NCBI GenBank assembly: GCA_038025085.1
Contig: CM076152.1
Location: forward strand, 25,256,001 to 25,320,000
Source: Tetragonia tetragonoides
Lineage: Eukaryota > Streptophyta > Magnoliopsida > Caryophyllales > Aizoaceae
Direction of reading: 5' to 3'
Length of the DNA: 64,000 nucleotides
Of this stretch, positions 21,462-33,535 are shown piece by piece (position 1 is the first letter of the stretch; every line of letters starts with the position of its first letter). The notes beneath the pieces were generated by a model. The model saw nothing but the letters and a program-made list of their open reading frames with translations, was not told the DNA's origin and searched no databases. Both the position numbers and the translations under genes were made by a program.

Positions 21462-22568
21462 CTAAACAATGTTACAATCTGTGGGTCGGTCCAGTGAAGT
21501 AATTTTCTCCTTCATTTGCCGAATTGCATTGTGGTGGTGTGCCACATAGATGGAAATCCATTCAATCGTTTCTTTTATCTCTTCGAACTTATCCGGTTCT
21601 CCTACTTCTTCAGGAGGGTGCGTTTCGAACTCTTTAGAACCAGCGGAGGTGTAAGACTTGGTGTCTTTTTCTATGAGTGCTACTTCTTTGGGAGAAAATC
21701 CCCAAAGGTCATTGCCTTCACTATCATGTTCTATTTTTAAGACAGGAGCCTTATCAATGGTGGCTTTGATAGGATTGGCCTCGATTTCCACTATTCCCCC
21801 TTCTGGCATCATCTTGACTTTCTCATGGAGGGTAAAGGCTACAACATTTAACCCATGGAGCGAAGGTCGCCCCAATAACAAGTTGAATGTGGCCGGAATA
21901 TCCATGACGTAAAATTGGACCATTTTCTCTAAAGCTCTGGATGTGACGTTCATGGTTATGGTGCCAAGGACCTTCAGACTGGAGTTGTCATAACCATGTA
22001 GGCCTTGTGCTGAGTGAGCCAAATTCTTAATATCAATGCCCAATATTGCTGCGGGTCTCAATGGGCATACATTCACGGCAGATCCATTGGCCACCAGGGT
22101 CATAGGTACATACTTGCCCATGGCGAATACAGTCAAGTATAGGGCATTATTGTGGGAGGATCCTTTGGGAGGTAGCTCGCTGTTAGAGAAGGTAATAGTC
22201 GGTTGAGGTTTATCCCCTACCAGGAAACTAACCAATTCGTCAGGCCTCATATCCTGTGATACTGAAACTTTTGAGAAGGCTTCCAAAATGGCCTGTCGAT
22301 GTTCATAGGATAAGGCTAAGAGTTGCCAAATGGAGATATCGGCCTTGATTCTTTTTAGTTGTCCTGTGATAGGAGATTCTTTCTCTTTTGCAGGAACTTC
22401 TTCGACTTCTTCTTCAGCTGGATGTTGGACCCTGTCACTAGAAATGTTTGGTGGCCTATAATGACGACCAAAATGTGTCAAATCGGCCACGTCTACGGAA
22501 GATTTGGTTTGGACCTCCCATACGTCTTCCTCGTCACTGCCCCATATTCCGACAATCTCGAGTCCCAA
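21462..22568 (-). pseudogene. Element B protease region
   Basis: A 368-codon open frame. An acidic linker is followed by ADISIWQLLALSYEHRQAIL, then the retropepsin domain: active site MTLVANGSAVNVCPLRP where the element E copy has LVDNGS, and the closing FNLLLGRPSLHGLNV. The catalytic Asp is Ala (codon at 22089-22091), so the protease should be inactive although the frame is open. The C-terminal 130 codons are a charged linker found in degraded form in element F. In a working element it would cleave gag-pol. Confidence 0.85.
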
Positions 22569-22659
22569 GGCATCTTCAATACTAATAGGCAGGATTGCAC
22601 CTAAGGGGTTGTTTGAGTTGCTGGGTGCTTGACCAGGTTTTGGTCAGGGTATGGTACCG

Positions 22660-24018
22660 TTCTCAATTCCATCTTGGATAGCATGTTTAAGAGCTCAACA
22701 GTTGTTAGTGTCATGCCCTTTTCCTTGATGGTAATTGAAGTACTCGCCCTCTTTCCAGTTACGACCCTTGATATTTGGTTCTGGAGTAGGTCCGATTGGC
22801 TGCAGCAGATTATTCTTGATCATTCTTTCAAGAGCATGTTATAAGGTCATACGGAGAGGGGTAAACTCCATTGGTGGATTTCCTTTAGCAAAGGTATTCA
22901 CAACGGCTACCTCATTAACCTGAGCGCCATAAGAGGCTCCAGTAGTGGGCCTCTTGTTTCTCCTATAACTGAAGGGCTTAGGGGTGGCTTGGTCTTTGTT
23001 CTTGTTGAGATCATCTTCAATGAGAATGCCAACGTCATAAAGACGCTGGTATGAGTCGATGGCTTGATATTGAAGGTGGTTCTTATAGGCTGTATTGCAG
23101 GTTCTTAATGAAATGCCTAATTTCTTAAGTTTCAGAGGGTTTTTCCACCATTTCAGCTATCTTACACTTCCATCGACGGAGGAACCTAGTGAATCCTCCG
23201 TTCTTCTCCTGAGTAGTGATTTCGAGCTCTCTTAAAGTGATGGGGAGTGTAGCATTGTCCTCATACCGAGGCAGGAAGACCGTGGTAAAGCTTGACCAGG
23301 TTGGGTAGCTTTCCAGATCCAAGGTGTAGAACCATCGTCGAGAATGTGTATCAAGGGTCAGGGAAACAGATGGGCATGGAGTTTCTTGTTGACTCTCCTT
23401 AGAGCGATTGCAGTAGTAGGATTTCAGGTGATCTTGCGGATTGTCGACTCCAATGAAGGTGGGTACTTCAGGCATAGAGAATTTGGCCGGAAGTTTGCCC
23501 TTGATCTTAGTGTCAAACTCTCCTACATTGGCACTGTAGCTGGAAATCAGGCCGCTACTCTTGAGCATGGAGGTGATCTTGGCCAGCATGGCATTTGGCC
23601 CCTCTTCCTCAGAATCAGAATCGGAAGGGATTCTTGCCTCTTCTTCTCTTTTTCTCTCTATATCCTCAACCTTGAGTCGTACCCTTTCTAACTCGCTCAT
23701 GAGCTCATCCAGTCTCTGATCAGTAGTCTTTGGCATTGTGAAGTTGGGAGGGGTGATCGGTGTGAAGAAAAAGGTATGTAGTGATGGCGAATTTATGGAT
23801 GGTGAGGCTGTTTGTGGTGGAGGTAAATGAGAACCTGGTGGTGTAGACGGTTGCAGACGAACCAACTTTGCCGAAGGCCGAGCCCAACTTTTCTCAAGGT
23901 TTCCTTTCTTCTTTGGACTCCCTATCCTGAATAGGAAGCACGGAGCACTTAGTAACATGAAAAAGACTATGAGACTCTCATCTAAGAAAAAGTTGACCCA
24001 AACATACAAAAAAAACAC
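22660..24018 (-). pseudogene. Element B gag
   Basis: Open frame 24018-23125: hydrophobic then Pro/Ser-rich N-terminus, coiled-coil DELMSELERVRLKVEDIERK, acidic SDSDSEEEGP, Tat gag block KGKLPAKFSMPEVPTF, and WSSFTTVFLPRYEDNATLP of the retrotransposon gag domain. After a frame change the C-terminus continues to about 22660 with the knuckle FNYHQGKGHDTNNC, whose first Cys is Phe. It parallels element A gag closely and element E gag more distantly. It forms the particle in intact relatives. Confidence 0.85.
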
Positions 24019-24967
24019 ATTGTCCTAGAAAAAAGGTCATTAAGCCTAAATGGCCAAATATTTCCCTAATATTAAAGGAAAATAAAGTCAATGAACGAGA
24101 ATAATAAAAATAGAAAAAGACGGACTATCCTGTTTTTTATTTTTCTAGACTCAAAGAAAATGGAAAAATGGGATAAAACAAAATAAAAGAATTTCGGTCC
24201 TTTTTGCTTTAATTTTTTTTTTCGGCGGTTCTTTTTTATTTTTGAAGATTTTTTTTTTGAACTTTTTTTTTAGATTGAATCTGAATTACATCAAAAGAAA
24301 AAAGGGAGAGGGGAAATAGAAAGACTGACTTTTCTTTTTTTGCTAAAAGAAATCATAAAAAGTTGTGCATGACTTTTTAGAATATATCATCGGGAAAATG
24401 ATGGGTGTTCATTGAATTTGAATTTTCGCACCATCTTCGGGCATTAGGAACTTGCTTAAAATAAAAGAAAAGGCTCCTAGCATGTAAGTACATGTTGACA
24501 CATAATCACAATATTCATGTATTCAGGCAAGCAATACAACGACACGATCACAGGCAAACATTTGATCAGATGGGCATTATAATGATACATGCACAACAAG
24601 CAAGCGAATGCACGAATATGGGATAGGGGCTTTTGGCTCCTGTGAGCTTACCACGACAAATTAAAATTTCCGTTTGGTGGATGGTCGACACATCGATTGT
24701 AATTCTTTTCATCAACAAGGATTGATGAGTCATGGGTGAGAAAGCATCGATTTGCACGATAGGACAACTGTATATTCCTTTAGATATACGGGTTGTCTAC
24801 GAGTTGCGACACAAACTTCCTGAAGGGTTGATAAGGGTCAAAATTGTGCCAAAGCACATGCAAATGATGCAAATCATGCAAAAATATGGAACATGTTATT
24901 TAAATAATTAAGCAAACTTGACTTTCGAGTCTCACCCACTTAAATAAATCCCCAGTGAAGTTGCAAC
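24019..24967 (-). other. Element B leader with primer-binding site
   Basis: Leader of about 950 bp between LTR and gag, similar to 12106-13001 without the TIR transposon. The primer-binding site on the minus strand reads TTGCAACTTCACTGGGGA from 24967. Homopolymer T/A runs occur at about 24200-24270. No gene seen. Confidence 0.7.
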
Positions 24968-25618
24968 TATAAGGACTCGGGATTTTCGTCCAATCCTTTT
25001 ATAAATGTATTGGTTTCCACGGAGTGCATCCTTATAGAAAATTTCTAAGTTGGGGTTTAGATAAGTTCAAGGGACCATCGAGTTAGAAAGGATTTAGTAA
25101 AGACATGAATTGAATAAAAACCATGAAAGAGGTAACAAATCTGCTATCGCCGTTTTATCGAAGGGACAAACCGAAAGGACAACCCAATAGTGCGATAAGT
25201 GAACTGATCATATTTTTTAGAAAGACTCCCGCTCATATAGAACATCTGAGTACCCAAGAATAAAGGGTTCTGGGGCGAAGTTACAAGGTGGGATGGTGTT
25301 AGGCACCCAACTCGCCCGTTTATGACGGCCTATACTAACTCAAGTTTACTTAATAATTTAAAGACATAATTTCCATGTAAAGCCGGATTAACAACCTAAA
25401 TTTAAACTATAAATTGGTTCATCACAAGCATCACAACATTTATTTAACCCTTCCTTAGACATGCATTTCATTTGACAAGTTGAGGATTACAACGGCTGTA
25501 CAGACAATATTTAGGAAGCAACAAAAATGTTACTCTAGCATGATATCTACATTATGACTACTAGAAAATAAACAATTAGGAAATTAATCTAATTTGAGCC
25601 CTCTGGAATTTGTACATG
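24968..25618 (-). repeat. 5' LTR of element B, left part
   Basis: Begins TATAAGGACTCGGG (TG mutated to TA) on the plus strand and is interrupted at 25618 by the Sirevirus. It continues at 36603. Joined length is about 1327 bp, close to LTRs A, C and D. Confidence 0.8.
25614..25618. other. Target site duplication ACATG, left of the Sirevirus
   Basis: ACATG at 25614-25618 matches ACTTG at 36598-36602 with one difference. Solo LTR D keeps an uninterrupted related site, AGTACATGAACTG, which shows ACATG as the ancestral sequence. Confidence 0.8.
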
Positions 25619-27143
25619 TGATAGAATACACCGGGTTAGAGACAAGAAGGGGGGTTGAATTGGGCCTACTATTTTTCGATGTTTTTCGTTTCTGTTGGCT
25701 AAGGACCAGTGTTCCTTCTTCTATTCATATTGAGACAGAGTTAACGCGGAAACGTGTAAAGTAAAGAGCATTGTAGACACAGTATTCTTACCGTGGAAAA
25801 CCACCCTGAGGCTCTGTCAGGTGTAAAAACCACGACCTGCCACTCCAGCAGGATTTAACAACTTTCGTTGTATTATACCAGCCGATGTGTCACACAAGTT
25901 ATAAAAACTCTGGAGCAACCACACCTACGGCTGGTTTAACTGAAACCACCAAAGAACGACCGATTACCTCAAGCCGTCAAAGAGAAACTAGGTTACCTCT
26001 AGTCCTATGCCACACACGGACACTAGCGACTACCTCTAACCTATGCTTAATCGCCAAGCCACGCTTGCGAACACCTTCCCCAAGGGATACAAACTTTAAG
26101 TACTTCTTTACAAGCAGATGAAAGGTTACAAACAAGCACTATATGGCTGACTTTAGTGAGACAGGGAACATAGCTTGGAACAAGGAACTTAGGGTCGTTT
26201 TACTTCACCGTGTATGAAGGGCACGAGTGAAGGAAGAAGGGTTTTACTTTTGAAAGATAAATCTTTTGACAGCTCAACACCTTGCTTGCCTTAGCTAAGT
26301 GATCAGCCCACCTCTTATATAAAGGGAGTTTACTTAGACAAGTCATTTTGCTCAAAACCCAAAGGAATATGAATGTACAACTTTAAGGAATCTTTTGCCA
26401 AAGTCAATGGGACATCTCAAATCTGATTTGTTTAGTCCTAGGAAGCAACCTAGTACACAAAGGAATCATATTCTCCATGATCCGAAACATTGATATGGCT
26501 TGTGTAAGAGAACCTTGCACAAGGCTCCATAAAGTGAAAAATTCCTTTGTCTTTTGGCCTCTTGTTTTTCAACTCTAAAACCATGTGTTTTATGCTTTTG
26601 AAATCTGAAGGTAAATATCTTCCATTAAGGCCAAAACCACTTTGGGCGGAAGGTCCACTTTAAAATCTAGTTGTAAAAACATTTTCGACATGCTTCGAAA
26701 CTCGTGCTGTGCTGGGAACTGACAGTGGTCTGGTCCATCATCTGGTCCATTGTTCCCAGCAGCCTTCAATCTTAATGTTGGCCATTTTTTAACATGTTCC
26801 AAGCCTTACCAAGTCTTACCATAAGTCAAACCACGTTACATGAATCCTATTCTAAAAGACACCCATATATCTTCCTTCATAGTCTTCACGTATCTTGTCC
26901 ATGATGGCTAATTGGAAAGACACCCATATATCTTCCTTCTTTAGTCTTCACGGATCACCAAGAGGGCTAATTGGAATGACACCCATATATCTTCCTTCTT
27001 AGTCTTCAAGGTACTTCACCAAGCAAGGTATCCATCCATGAGGTTAATTCAAGGCTACATAAGATCACACTTAACAAACTCATTAGTATTAATTAGGTGC
27101 ATAAACATAGTTTGTTAATCATCAAAACTCTAAGGACTCAACA
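25619..27143 (-). repeat. 3' LTR of the Sirevirus
   Basis: On the plus strand it runs TGATAGAATACACCGG to CTAAGGACTCAACA; on the coding strand TGTTGAGTCC to CAATCA-like end. It pairs with 35074-36597 along its whole length. A degenerate repeat of AAAGACACCCATATATCTTCC occurs three times at about 26860-26995, and again in the other LTR. Confidence 0.9.
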
Positions 27144-27161
27144 AATTCCCCCTCTTTGATG
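27144..27161 (-). other. Polypurine tract of the Sirevirus
   Basis: Minus strand ATCAAAGAGGGGGAATTT directly precedes the TGTTGAG start of the 3' LTR. This is the classic copia form (AAAGAGGGGGA). Confidence 0.9.
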
Positions 27162-27707
27162 ACGACAAACCTACTATGCTTGTGCACCACATAATATGAA
27201 TTAAGAGCATGAATGTTAAGAGTGATTACCTCACATATGATCGTCATTACAAGTGTAGATAGCCGCTTAATGGAATCACAACATTTTAAGCACAAAGAGC
27301 CTTGAAGTTTTTATGAAACGAGAAAATGTTGGTTAAAGAGCCACCAACTTGAATTACCTAAGCACACGCATCTCTTCCCCCTTTTGGCATCTCAAAAAGC
27401 AATACCAACAATAATCATGCAACAAAAATGACAATACCAAACACAATCATGCACAGTCCGCACCACTTGGGTACTATCACACAAGAAGACAAAGCTTGCA
27501 GAGTAGCTCAAATCTAATAATCCAAGGAAATTGATCATTCAAAAGCAGCCGTTAAGCAATTGAAGTTCACAAAACACAGACCAATAAACCGTTAGCATAA
27601 TTGTCATAGGAGCAAGAGAAATAAAGATTATTTTAGGATAGATTGATAGATGGGTTCATGATTGAGCCAGTGTGCCAATACCAAGAGAGACTAGAGGCAG
27701 GAACGGA
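27162..27707 (-). other. Sirevirus 3' untranslated stretch
   Basis: About 550 bp between the end of the extra coding region and the polypurine tract. No ORF, hairpin or repeat that I can support. Confidence 0.5.
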
Positions 27708-30085
27708 CTACTTCAGAGCAGCAGGTTTGGGCAAGAGCTGAGCAAGGAGATCCATCAATGCATTGTGCTTGCGATCATTGTCTACCTGCAGAGCCTCCAA
27801 TTTCTTGTCCACATTAGCCTCCAGATTTTCCATACGACCCTCTAGAACCTCAAGCTTCTTCTTCTCATTATCTTGACAACCACCAGCAACATTCCTCGAA
27901 GGACCAGACAAGGTACCAGTAGCTCAACCTAAGGTAGAACCAACAGCAGCTCTCACAACATGACCAAGATTAGGATTACGACCTCCAATCCTTGTTCCCT
28001 TGTCTCCCCGTAGCCACAGGATACCAAGGTATGTGACTCAAAGTGATCCCAACTACTGATGTTGTACATGAAATGAAGAGGATGTTGAAGTGTTGAAAAA
28101 TCCTAGTCATGAAGAACCCATAAGGCCGACGATGGTTCACATCATCACTACGAATCACTCTATGAATGTGTTGAACTAGAAACGATGGTAGGTTGATTTG
28201 AATCCTCTTTCCCAACATGTAGGTCAATGTAAGCTCAAGAAAGGTAGGCTCTCCCCTCTTCTCACCCTTAGGAATCACATTCCTCATCACAAAAGCAAAC
28301 AATGGCTTGTAGAAGGGAGTCAAGTCCTTTTTTTTGACACGAAAAGCACCGGACAAGGAAGTGTCTCCGGTTAGGGTTTGACATATAGTCAAGGGAGAGT
28401 GGGGAGGAGCTAGATTCGGCCAACCAGCACTGGTATACACATCATAACCAATCAAGGGCAATTTCAACACCTTAGAAACCAAATAAGCATCAAACTCCAA
28501 TTCATTCCCTTCCACATTACCATAAATCGTCCCATCAACAACCTCACAACTAGCATAAAAATCAAGCACATCGTCTCCGGCATAAACATATGACCGATCA
28601 ACAAACACATCCCACCAACCTTGGGCTTTCACCGCATCAATAAAATCAATACAACCATAACTTTCAAGAATTTCAGGAACAAGAACCTTACCAGCGGCAG
28701 CCTTGCGCACCACGGTCCTTTTTCCCTCCTTTTCCTTCCTCCTACCATTAGCGGAGTCGGTTGATGATGAGCTATCAACCGGTTCCACCTTGCGTTCTTC
28801 GAAGATGAGGCCTTGGAGATTGGAGAAGGGGTGTTCTTGGCCTTTCTTTTGGTTGAGGTTGTGGCTATTCTTGTGGTGGTATGGGTTTTGCTTGAGGGGG
28901 CTTTCTTTTGTAGCTTGGTTTTGGGTTGTTTCGGTTGTGGTGGTGGAGGGACTTCTTCATCAGGAACAAAACTTAATTGAATTGGAGACTCAATTGCCTT
29001 GCTTCTCGTGATACGAGGTGAAAGAGTAGGTGCTGATTTCTTGGGGTCAAGATCAACCGCAAGCTTGTACATGAGTTTTTCTTACCTTTTGGTTAACTTC
29101 TTTGGTGGTGGTTGAGGTTTTGTGGAATTGGAGAGTTTGCTCATATCTCCAGTCTTCTTTCTAGCTGAAAAACGAATGGGAGTCCCATCATCTTCATCTT
29201 CGCCTTGCTCAATACTGACCAGAACACAGTCGGGAACGGAGTCAGGAACAAAGGTAGCAGGATCCATAGGGTGATCCTTCTGTTCCCGCCTCTCTTTCTC
29301 CCTCTGTTCCTTCTCTTCATATGTTACGAAGCAGCTGGGAAAGACGGACTGGTGGCCCCAATGGTGGATCAAGAGCTATGGGCTCCACAGTTTGGGGGCC
29401 TCCCTTGGGTGAGCCGACATCTCCTTCACCATCAGAAGCATCCACATCATCCTCTACAACCACACTTGGATTTCCTCCCACATCATCACCAAGGCATAAT
29501 GCCTCATTCACTTCCTTCAAATCATCATCCGTAAATCTCAAACTTTTCTCCACATGCAACTTCGACTTTTCTCTCTTGTCACTCTCAATTTCCTCATTGT
29601 CACTCTCTTTCTCCTTTTCCACGGACTTCTCACTCTTTTCACCATCTTTTTCTTTACTTTTATCACCTTTCTCACTCTCTTTCTCATCGTCTTCTTCCTT
29701 CGATTTCTCACTTTTCTCACTCTTTTCACCTTTCTCACTCTTCTCACTCTTCTTCTTCACCATCCGAAGAGACCTCAATGAGATCCTTTGGTTCATTCAC
29801 ACCTTCATTCACCTTTTCCCCCTTACTTGATGCACCGACATTTTTACCTTTCACAATAGATATCACACTCTCAATTAATTTCATCATCTTAGCTCGAGAT
29901 TCACTTGGATTTTCAGGATATTCCACGGCTAAGGGCTCAATTTGTTCGGGAGAGGGTGATTTTTCCTTTTCTTTTCTAACCCGTACGGCAGGTCTCCTTT
30001 GAGGAGAAATGGGCTTAGTCCCAATTTGACTGTTAAGCTCTTCATCATCTTTAAGTTCTGTGATAATCACCTTGCCAAATCTCAA
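27708..30085 (-). pseudogene. Extra ORF after pol: PF20167-like domain with acidic/basic N-terminus and coiled coil
   Basis: This occupies the place of the envelope-like ORF of Sireviruses. Minus-strand pieces: 30085-29317, a very Lys/Glu/Ser-rich region (GEKVNEGVNEPKDLIEVSSD; repeated EKSEKSEK); 29372-28800, Pro/Lys-rich linkers with several frame changes; 28788-27976, an open domain with YGCIDFIDAVKAQGWWDVFV, FDAYLVSKVLKLPLIGYDVY and FLELTLTYMLGKRIQINLP. This last resembles the putative plant transposon protein family (PF20167). 27911-27708 is a heptad-like coiled coil, LEVLEGRMENLEANVDKKLE. No transmembrane segment or signal peptide is evident. The function of the family is unknown. Confidence 0.65.
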
Positions 30086-30816
30086 GAATTTTCTCTTCTC
30101 AAATTACCCAAAAAGCTCAACTGAAATTTGGGTTTTTTTGTGGGTTTTTTGTGAGGAGAGAGAATGGGGATTTTTCTGGGTTTTCTTTGTAAATGTCGAT
30201 TTCAGTAAGTATGAAAGGGATTTTTGTGAGTTTAGATTTTGAATGAATTTTGGGATATTTGGTTGGGACCATAAATGGTAAAGAGAGAGGTAAGGGTGGT
30301 TGAGTAATGGAGTGTAGGAGAGAGAAGATTTGATGTGAGAGAAAAGAAAGATGAAGAAGTAAGGTGGAGAGAGAGGGAGCTGACAGTTTTGGGAAGTGGG
30401 AGAAGTGATGGTTGAGTGGGTAAAGGGGTTTAAATTTTGGACAATTCAATTGTCCCGTTTTCTCTTGCAAGACCGGTCACGTGGGTAAGAGAGAGAGAAT
30501 CTTTGTGGATATTTGAGAGTTCTCTCAATAATGAAGCTGACATTCTTTTTATGGGAGAGAGAGAAATCCAATTTTTGCTCAGATTTTATTTAGTCCATAT
30601 TTCACAAACAAACAAACCTCATAGCACTTAAGAACAATAAGGGTAATATCCTAGAGACTAAGATGAGTGCAATGCAACATTTAGCTCATGTAATAGAACT
30701 TGTGACAAAGTTCAATTTTGGACTTGCACAATTAAATTCAATAAGCTCACAAATGCAACATTCTCATCATTTAATATGCTTAATTAAATGGACCAAGTGG
30801 GAGTCAAAGCATATAC
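30086..30816 (-). other. Spacer between pol and the extra ORF
   Basis: About 730 bp without a convincing ORF. On the minus strand it is pyrimidine-rich (30290-30400) and could act as the leader of a separate transcript for the extra ORF; no clear TATA box or splice acceptor was identified. The small open frame 30470-30117 is Ser/Pro/Leu-rich and unconvincing. Confidence 0.4.
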
Positions 30817-32387
30817 CTAGGAAATTATTGTAAGGCCAAGCTCAAGCCTTATCTTCTCGAATCGTTCCCGGCTAAGAGCCTTTGTGAAGATATCCGCAAG
30901 TTGATTTTCCGTCTTGCAAAAATTCATTGCAATGTTGCTCTTTTCCACATGATCTCTCAAGAAATGATGCCTAATGTCAATGTGCTTGGTTCTCTTATGT
31001 TGACAAGGATTTTTTGCAATATTAATAGCACTTGTGTTGTCACAATAAATAGGCATGCAATCAATAACAACACCAAAGTCTTTTAATTGTTGCTTAATCC
31101 ATAACATTTGAGGACTACATGAAGCGGCGCAAACATATTCGGTTTCGGCCGTAGACAAAGCAATTGAATTTTGTTTCTTAGAGCCCCATGATATCAAGCA
31201 TGAACTAAGGACATGTGCCATACCGGAGGTGCTCCTGCGGTCAACGAGATAACCCGCATAGTCCGCATTGGCATACGCGATTAGATCAAGACTATATCCA
31301 AATGGGTAACATAGACACAAATTATCATTACCACGTAAATATCTCAATATTCTTTTTACCGCTATCATATGAGATTCCTTAGGACAAGATTGAAAACGTG
31401 CACACAAGCCAACACCATAGACAATATCGGGTCTACTTGCGGTTAAGTAAAGGAGAGAACCGATTATACCTCGATATGTCTTTTGATCAACTTTCTTACC
31501 ATCTTCATCCATATCAAGCTTAGTTGCTGTCGGTATAGGTATGTCCGTTGGCTTGGCGGTTTCCATTCCATATTTTCTCACGAGCTCTTTGAGATACTTT
31601 TGTTGGTGAATGATAATTCCTTCACGAGATTGCTTGATTTGCAAACCCAAAAAGAAATTGAGTTTGCCCATCATGCTCATCTCGAATTCACTTGTTATTA
31701 GGTTCGCAAATTCCTTGCACAAACATTCGTTAGTAGCACCAAATATAATATCATCGGCATATTTAGACAATTAATAAATGCTTGTCTTTAACCTTAAAAT
31801 GTGTTGTCAACCTTCCCTCTTTGAAACTCATTTTCCATTAAGAACTTGGACAAGCGCTCATACCATGCACGCAGGGCTTGCTTTAAGCCATATAATGCCT
31901 TGTCCAACTTGATAACATGATTTTCAAATCCTTGAGTTTCAAATCCGGGAGGTTGCTCAACGGATACCTCCTCCTTCAAATTTCCATTCAAGAAAGCACT
32001 CTTGACGTCCCTTTGATGAAGTGTGATACCCATGTGGGCCGAAAAAGAAATGAGTATGCGGATAGCCTCAAGTCGGGCCACGGGTGCAAAGGTTTCATCG
32101 TAGTCGATCCCTTCCTCTTGATTGTATCCTTTGACCACCCGCCGAGCTTTGTTCCTTACCACGGTCACTTGTTCATCCAGCTTGTTTCGGAACACCCACT
32201 TCTTTCCGATGATCATTCCATCCATGGGCCGTGGTACCAAATGCCAAACCTTACTTCTTTCAAATTGGTTCAGCTCCTCTTGCATTGCAAGAACCCAGTC
32301 GGGATCAAGCAACACTTCATTGTGGCTCCTTGGTTCTATTGGGGAGAGGAATGCATTGTGGGCATAATAGTTGTGAACCGAGGACAT
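30817..32387 (-). pseudogene. Sirevirus reverse transcriptase and RNase H, broken at the active site
   Basis: 32387-31794 carries the RT N-terminal half ([46 protein letters not shown]). 31770-30817 carries YADDIIFGATNECLC, EFEMSMMGKLNFFLGLQIKQ, then copia RNase H with YANADYAGYLVDRRSTSG and ALSTAETEYVCAASC. Between 31794 and 31770 a frameshift and stop codons fall just before the YADD catalytic motif, so no continuous RT can be made. The catalytic Asp pair itself is present. Confidence 0.9.
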
Positions 32388-32413
32388 TCTTTGTGTCCCA
32401 CTGTTGAAGTCGC

Positions 32414-33490
32414 TTATGATCTGATTAAGGGGATGCGAACTTCTGAGTTTCCAAGGCCGGACACTAGTGGGGAGTGTCGAGCCTGCATCTTGGTTGACTT
32501 CCGTTGAGCTCTTTCCAGAGGGAACAGGGGGAGGACCAGAAGAGGGATCAGAGGCTGTTGATCCAGTTCCCCTGTCAGTGGCGCTTCACCTTCTGAGGGA
32601 CTGCGCTTCTGTTTTCCCTGAGGTCCTTTCTCTGTTCCTTCTGGTTCAGGATGAGTAAAGTCATTGTAGTTCCGGACAAGTCCGATTTCGAAATCATCAT
32701 CCTGCAAAAGATTCTCATCCAAGATGTTAGCTTCATCAAATATCACATGGATACTTTCCTCAACAAGCATTGTTTGTTTGTTGTACACTTTATAAGCATT
32801 TCTATGTGAGGAGTATCCAAGGAAAACCGCTTTATCAATCCTTGCATCAAATTTGCCAATATTGGATTTTCCATTATTGTGCACATTACATTTACAACCA
32901 AAGGTACGAAAATGCATGATGCTAGGCTTTCTCCCTTTGAAGAGTTCATAGGGAGTTTTCCTGAGCAAGGGTCTTATCATGCAACGGTTCATGATGTAGC
33001 AAGCCGTGTTCAGGGCCTCGGCCCAAAAGTACCTAGGTAGTCCACTAGCAATTAACATGGTACGTGACATATCCTCTAGTGTCCTATTCTTTCGTTCAAC
33101 AACACCATTTTGTTGAGGTGTCCTAGGGGCCGAAAAGTTATGATCAATGCCATTCTCGTTGCAAAAACCAATGAATTTATCATTATCAAATTCGGTACCA
33201 TGGTCGGAACGCATGCTAACTAGTTGATTACCGGTCATTCGTTGGGTCTTCTTCAAAAACACAACAAAAACGTCAAACGTATCATCCTTTGAGAAAAGGA
33301 ACAAGGTCCATGTAAAACGAGAGTAATCATCAACTATAACAAACACGTAGCTTTTGCCACTTCTACTTACCACTCTCATGGGGCCACATAAATCCATATG
33401 GATGAGTTCAAGTGGCGTAGAAGTGCTAACCATGGTCTTTGGTTTAAATGAAGTCCTTACTTGTTTTCCTTTAGCACATGCATCACACAT
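32414..33490 (-). pseudogene. Sirevirus integrase
   Basis: A 358-codon frame. It begins in the zinc-binding region (MCDACAKGKQ) and has the catalytic triad in MDLCGPMRVVSRSGKSYVF (Asp), SDHGTEFDND (Asp) and QQNGVVERKNRTLEDM (Glu), followed by RTFGCKCNVHNNGKSNIGKF and a Pro/Gly-rich linker toward RT. The triad is intact. The frame is separated from the upstream protease/GAG-pre-integrase frame by a stop near 33536 and from RT by a frame change near 32400. Confidence 0.9.
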
Positions 33491-33535
33491 CTTATCTCTA
33501 GATAACTTAATTAATGGTAAACCAACAACTAAGTC

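Noticed and set aside
26840..27010. CRISPR-like repeats (three ACACCCATATATCTTCC units)
   Set aside because: Degenerate direct repeats of uneven spacing inside a plant LTR, present in both LTR copies; not a CRISPR array.
29538..29747. Arg/Lys-rich and Phe/Leu-rich frames
   Set aside because: Shadow frames of the Lys/Glu/Ser-rich part of the Sirevirus extra ORF. The hydrophobic antisense frame is not a membrane protein.
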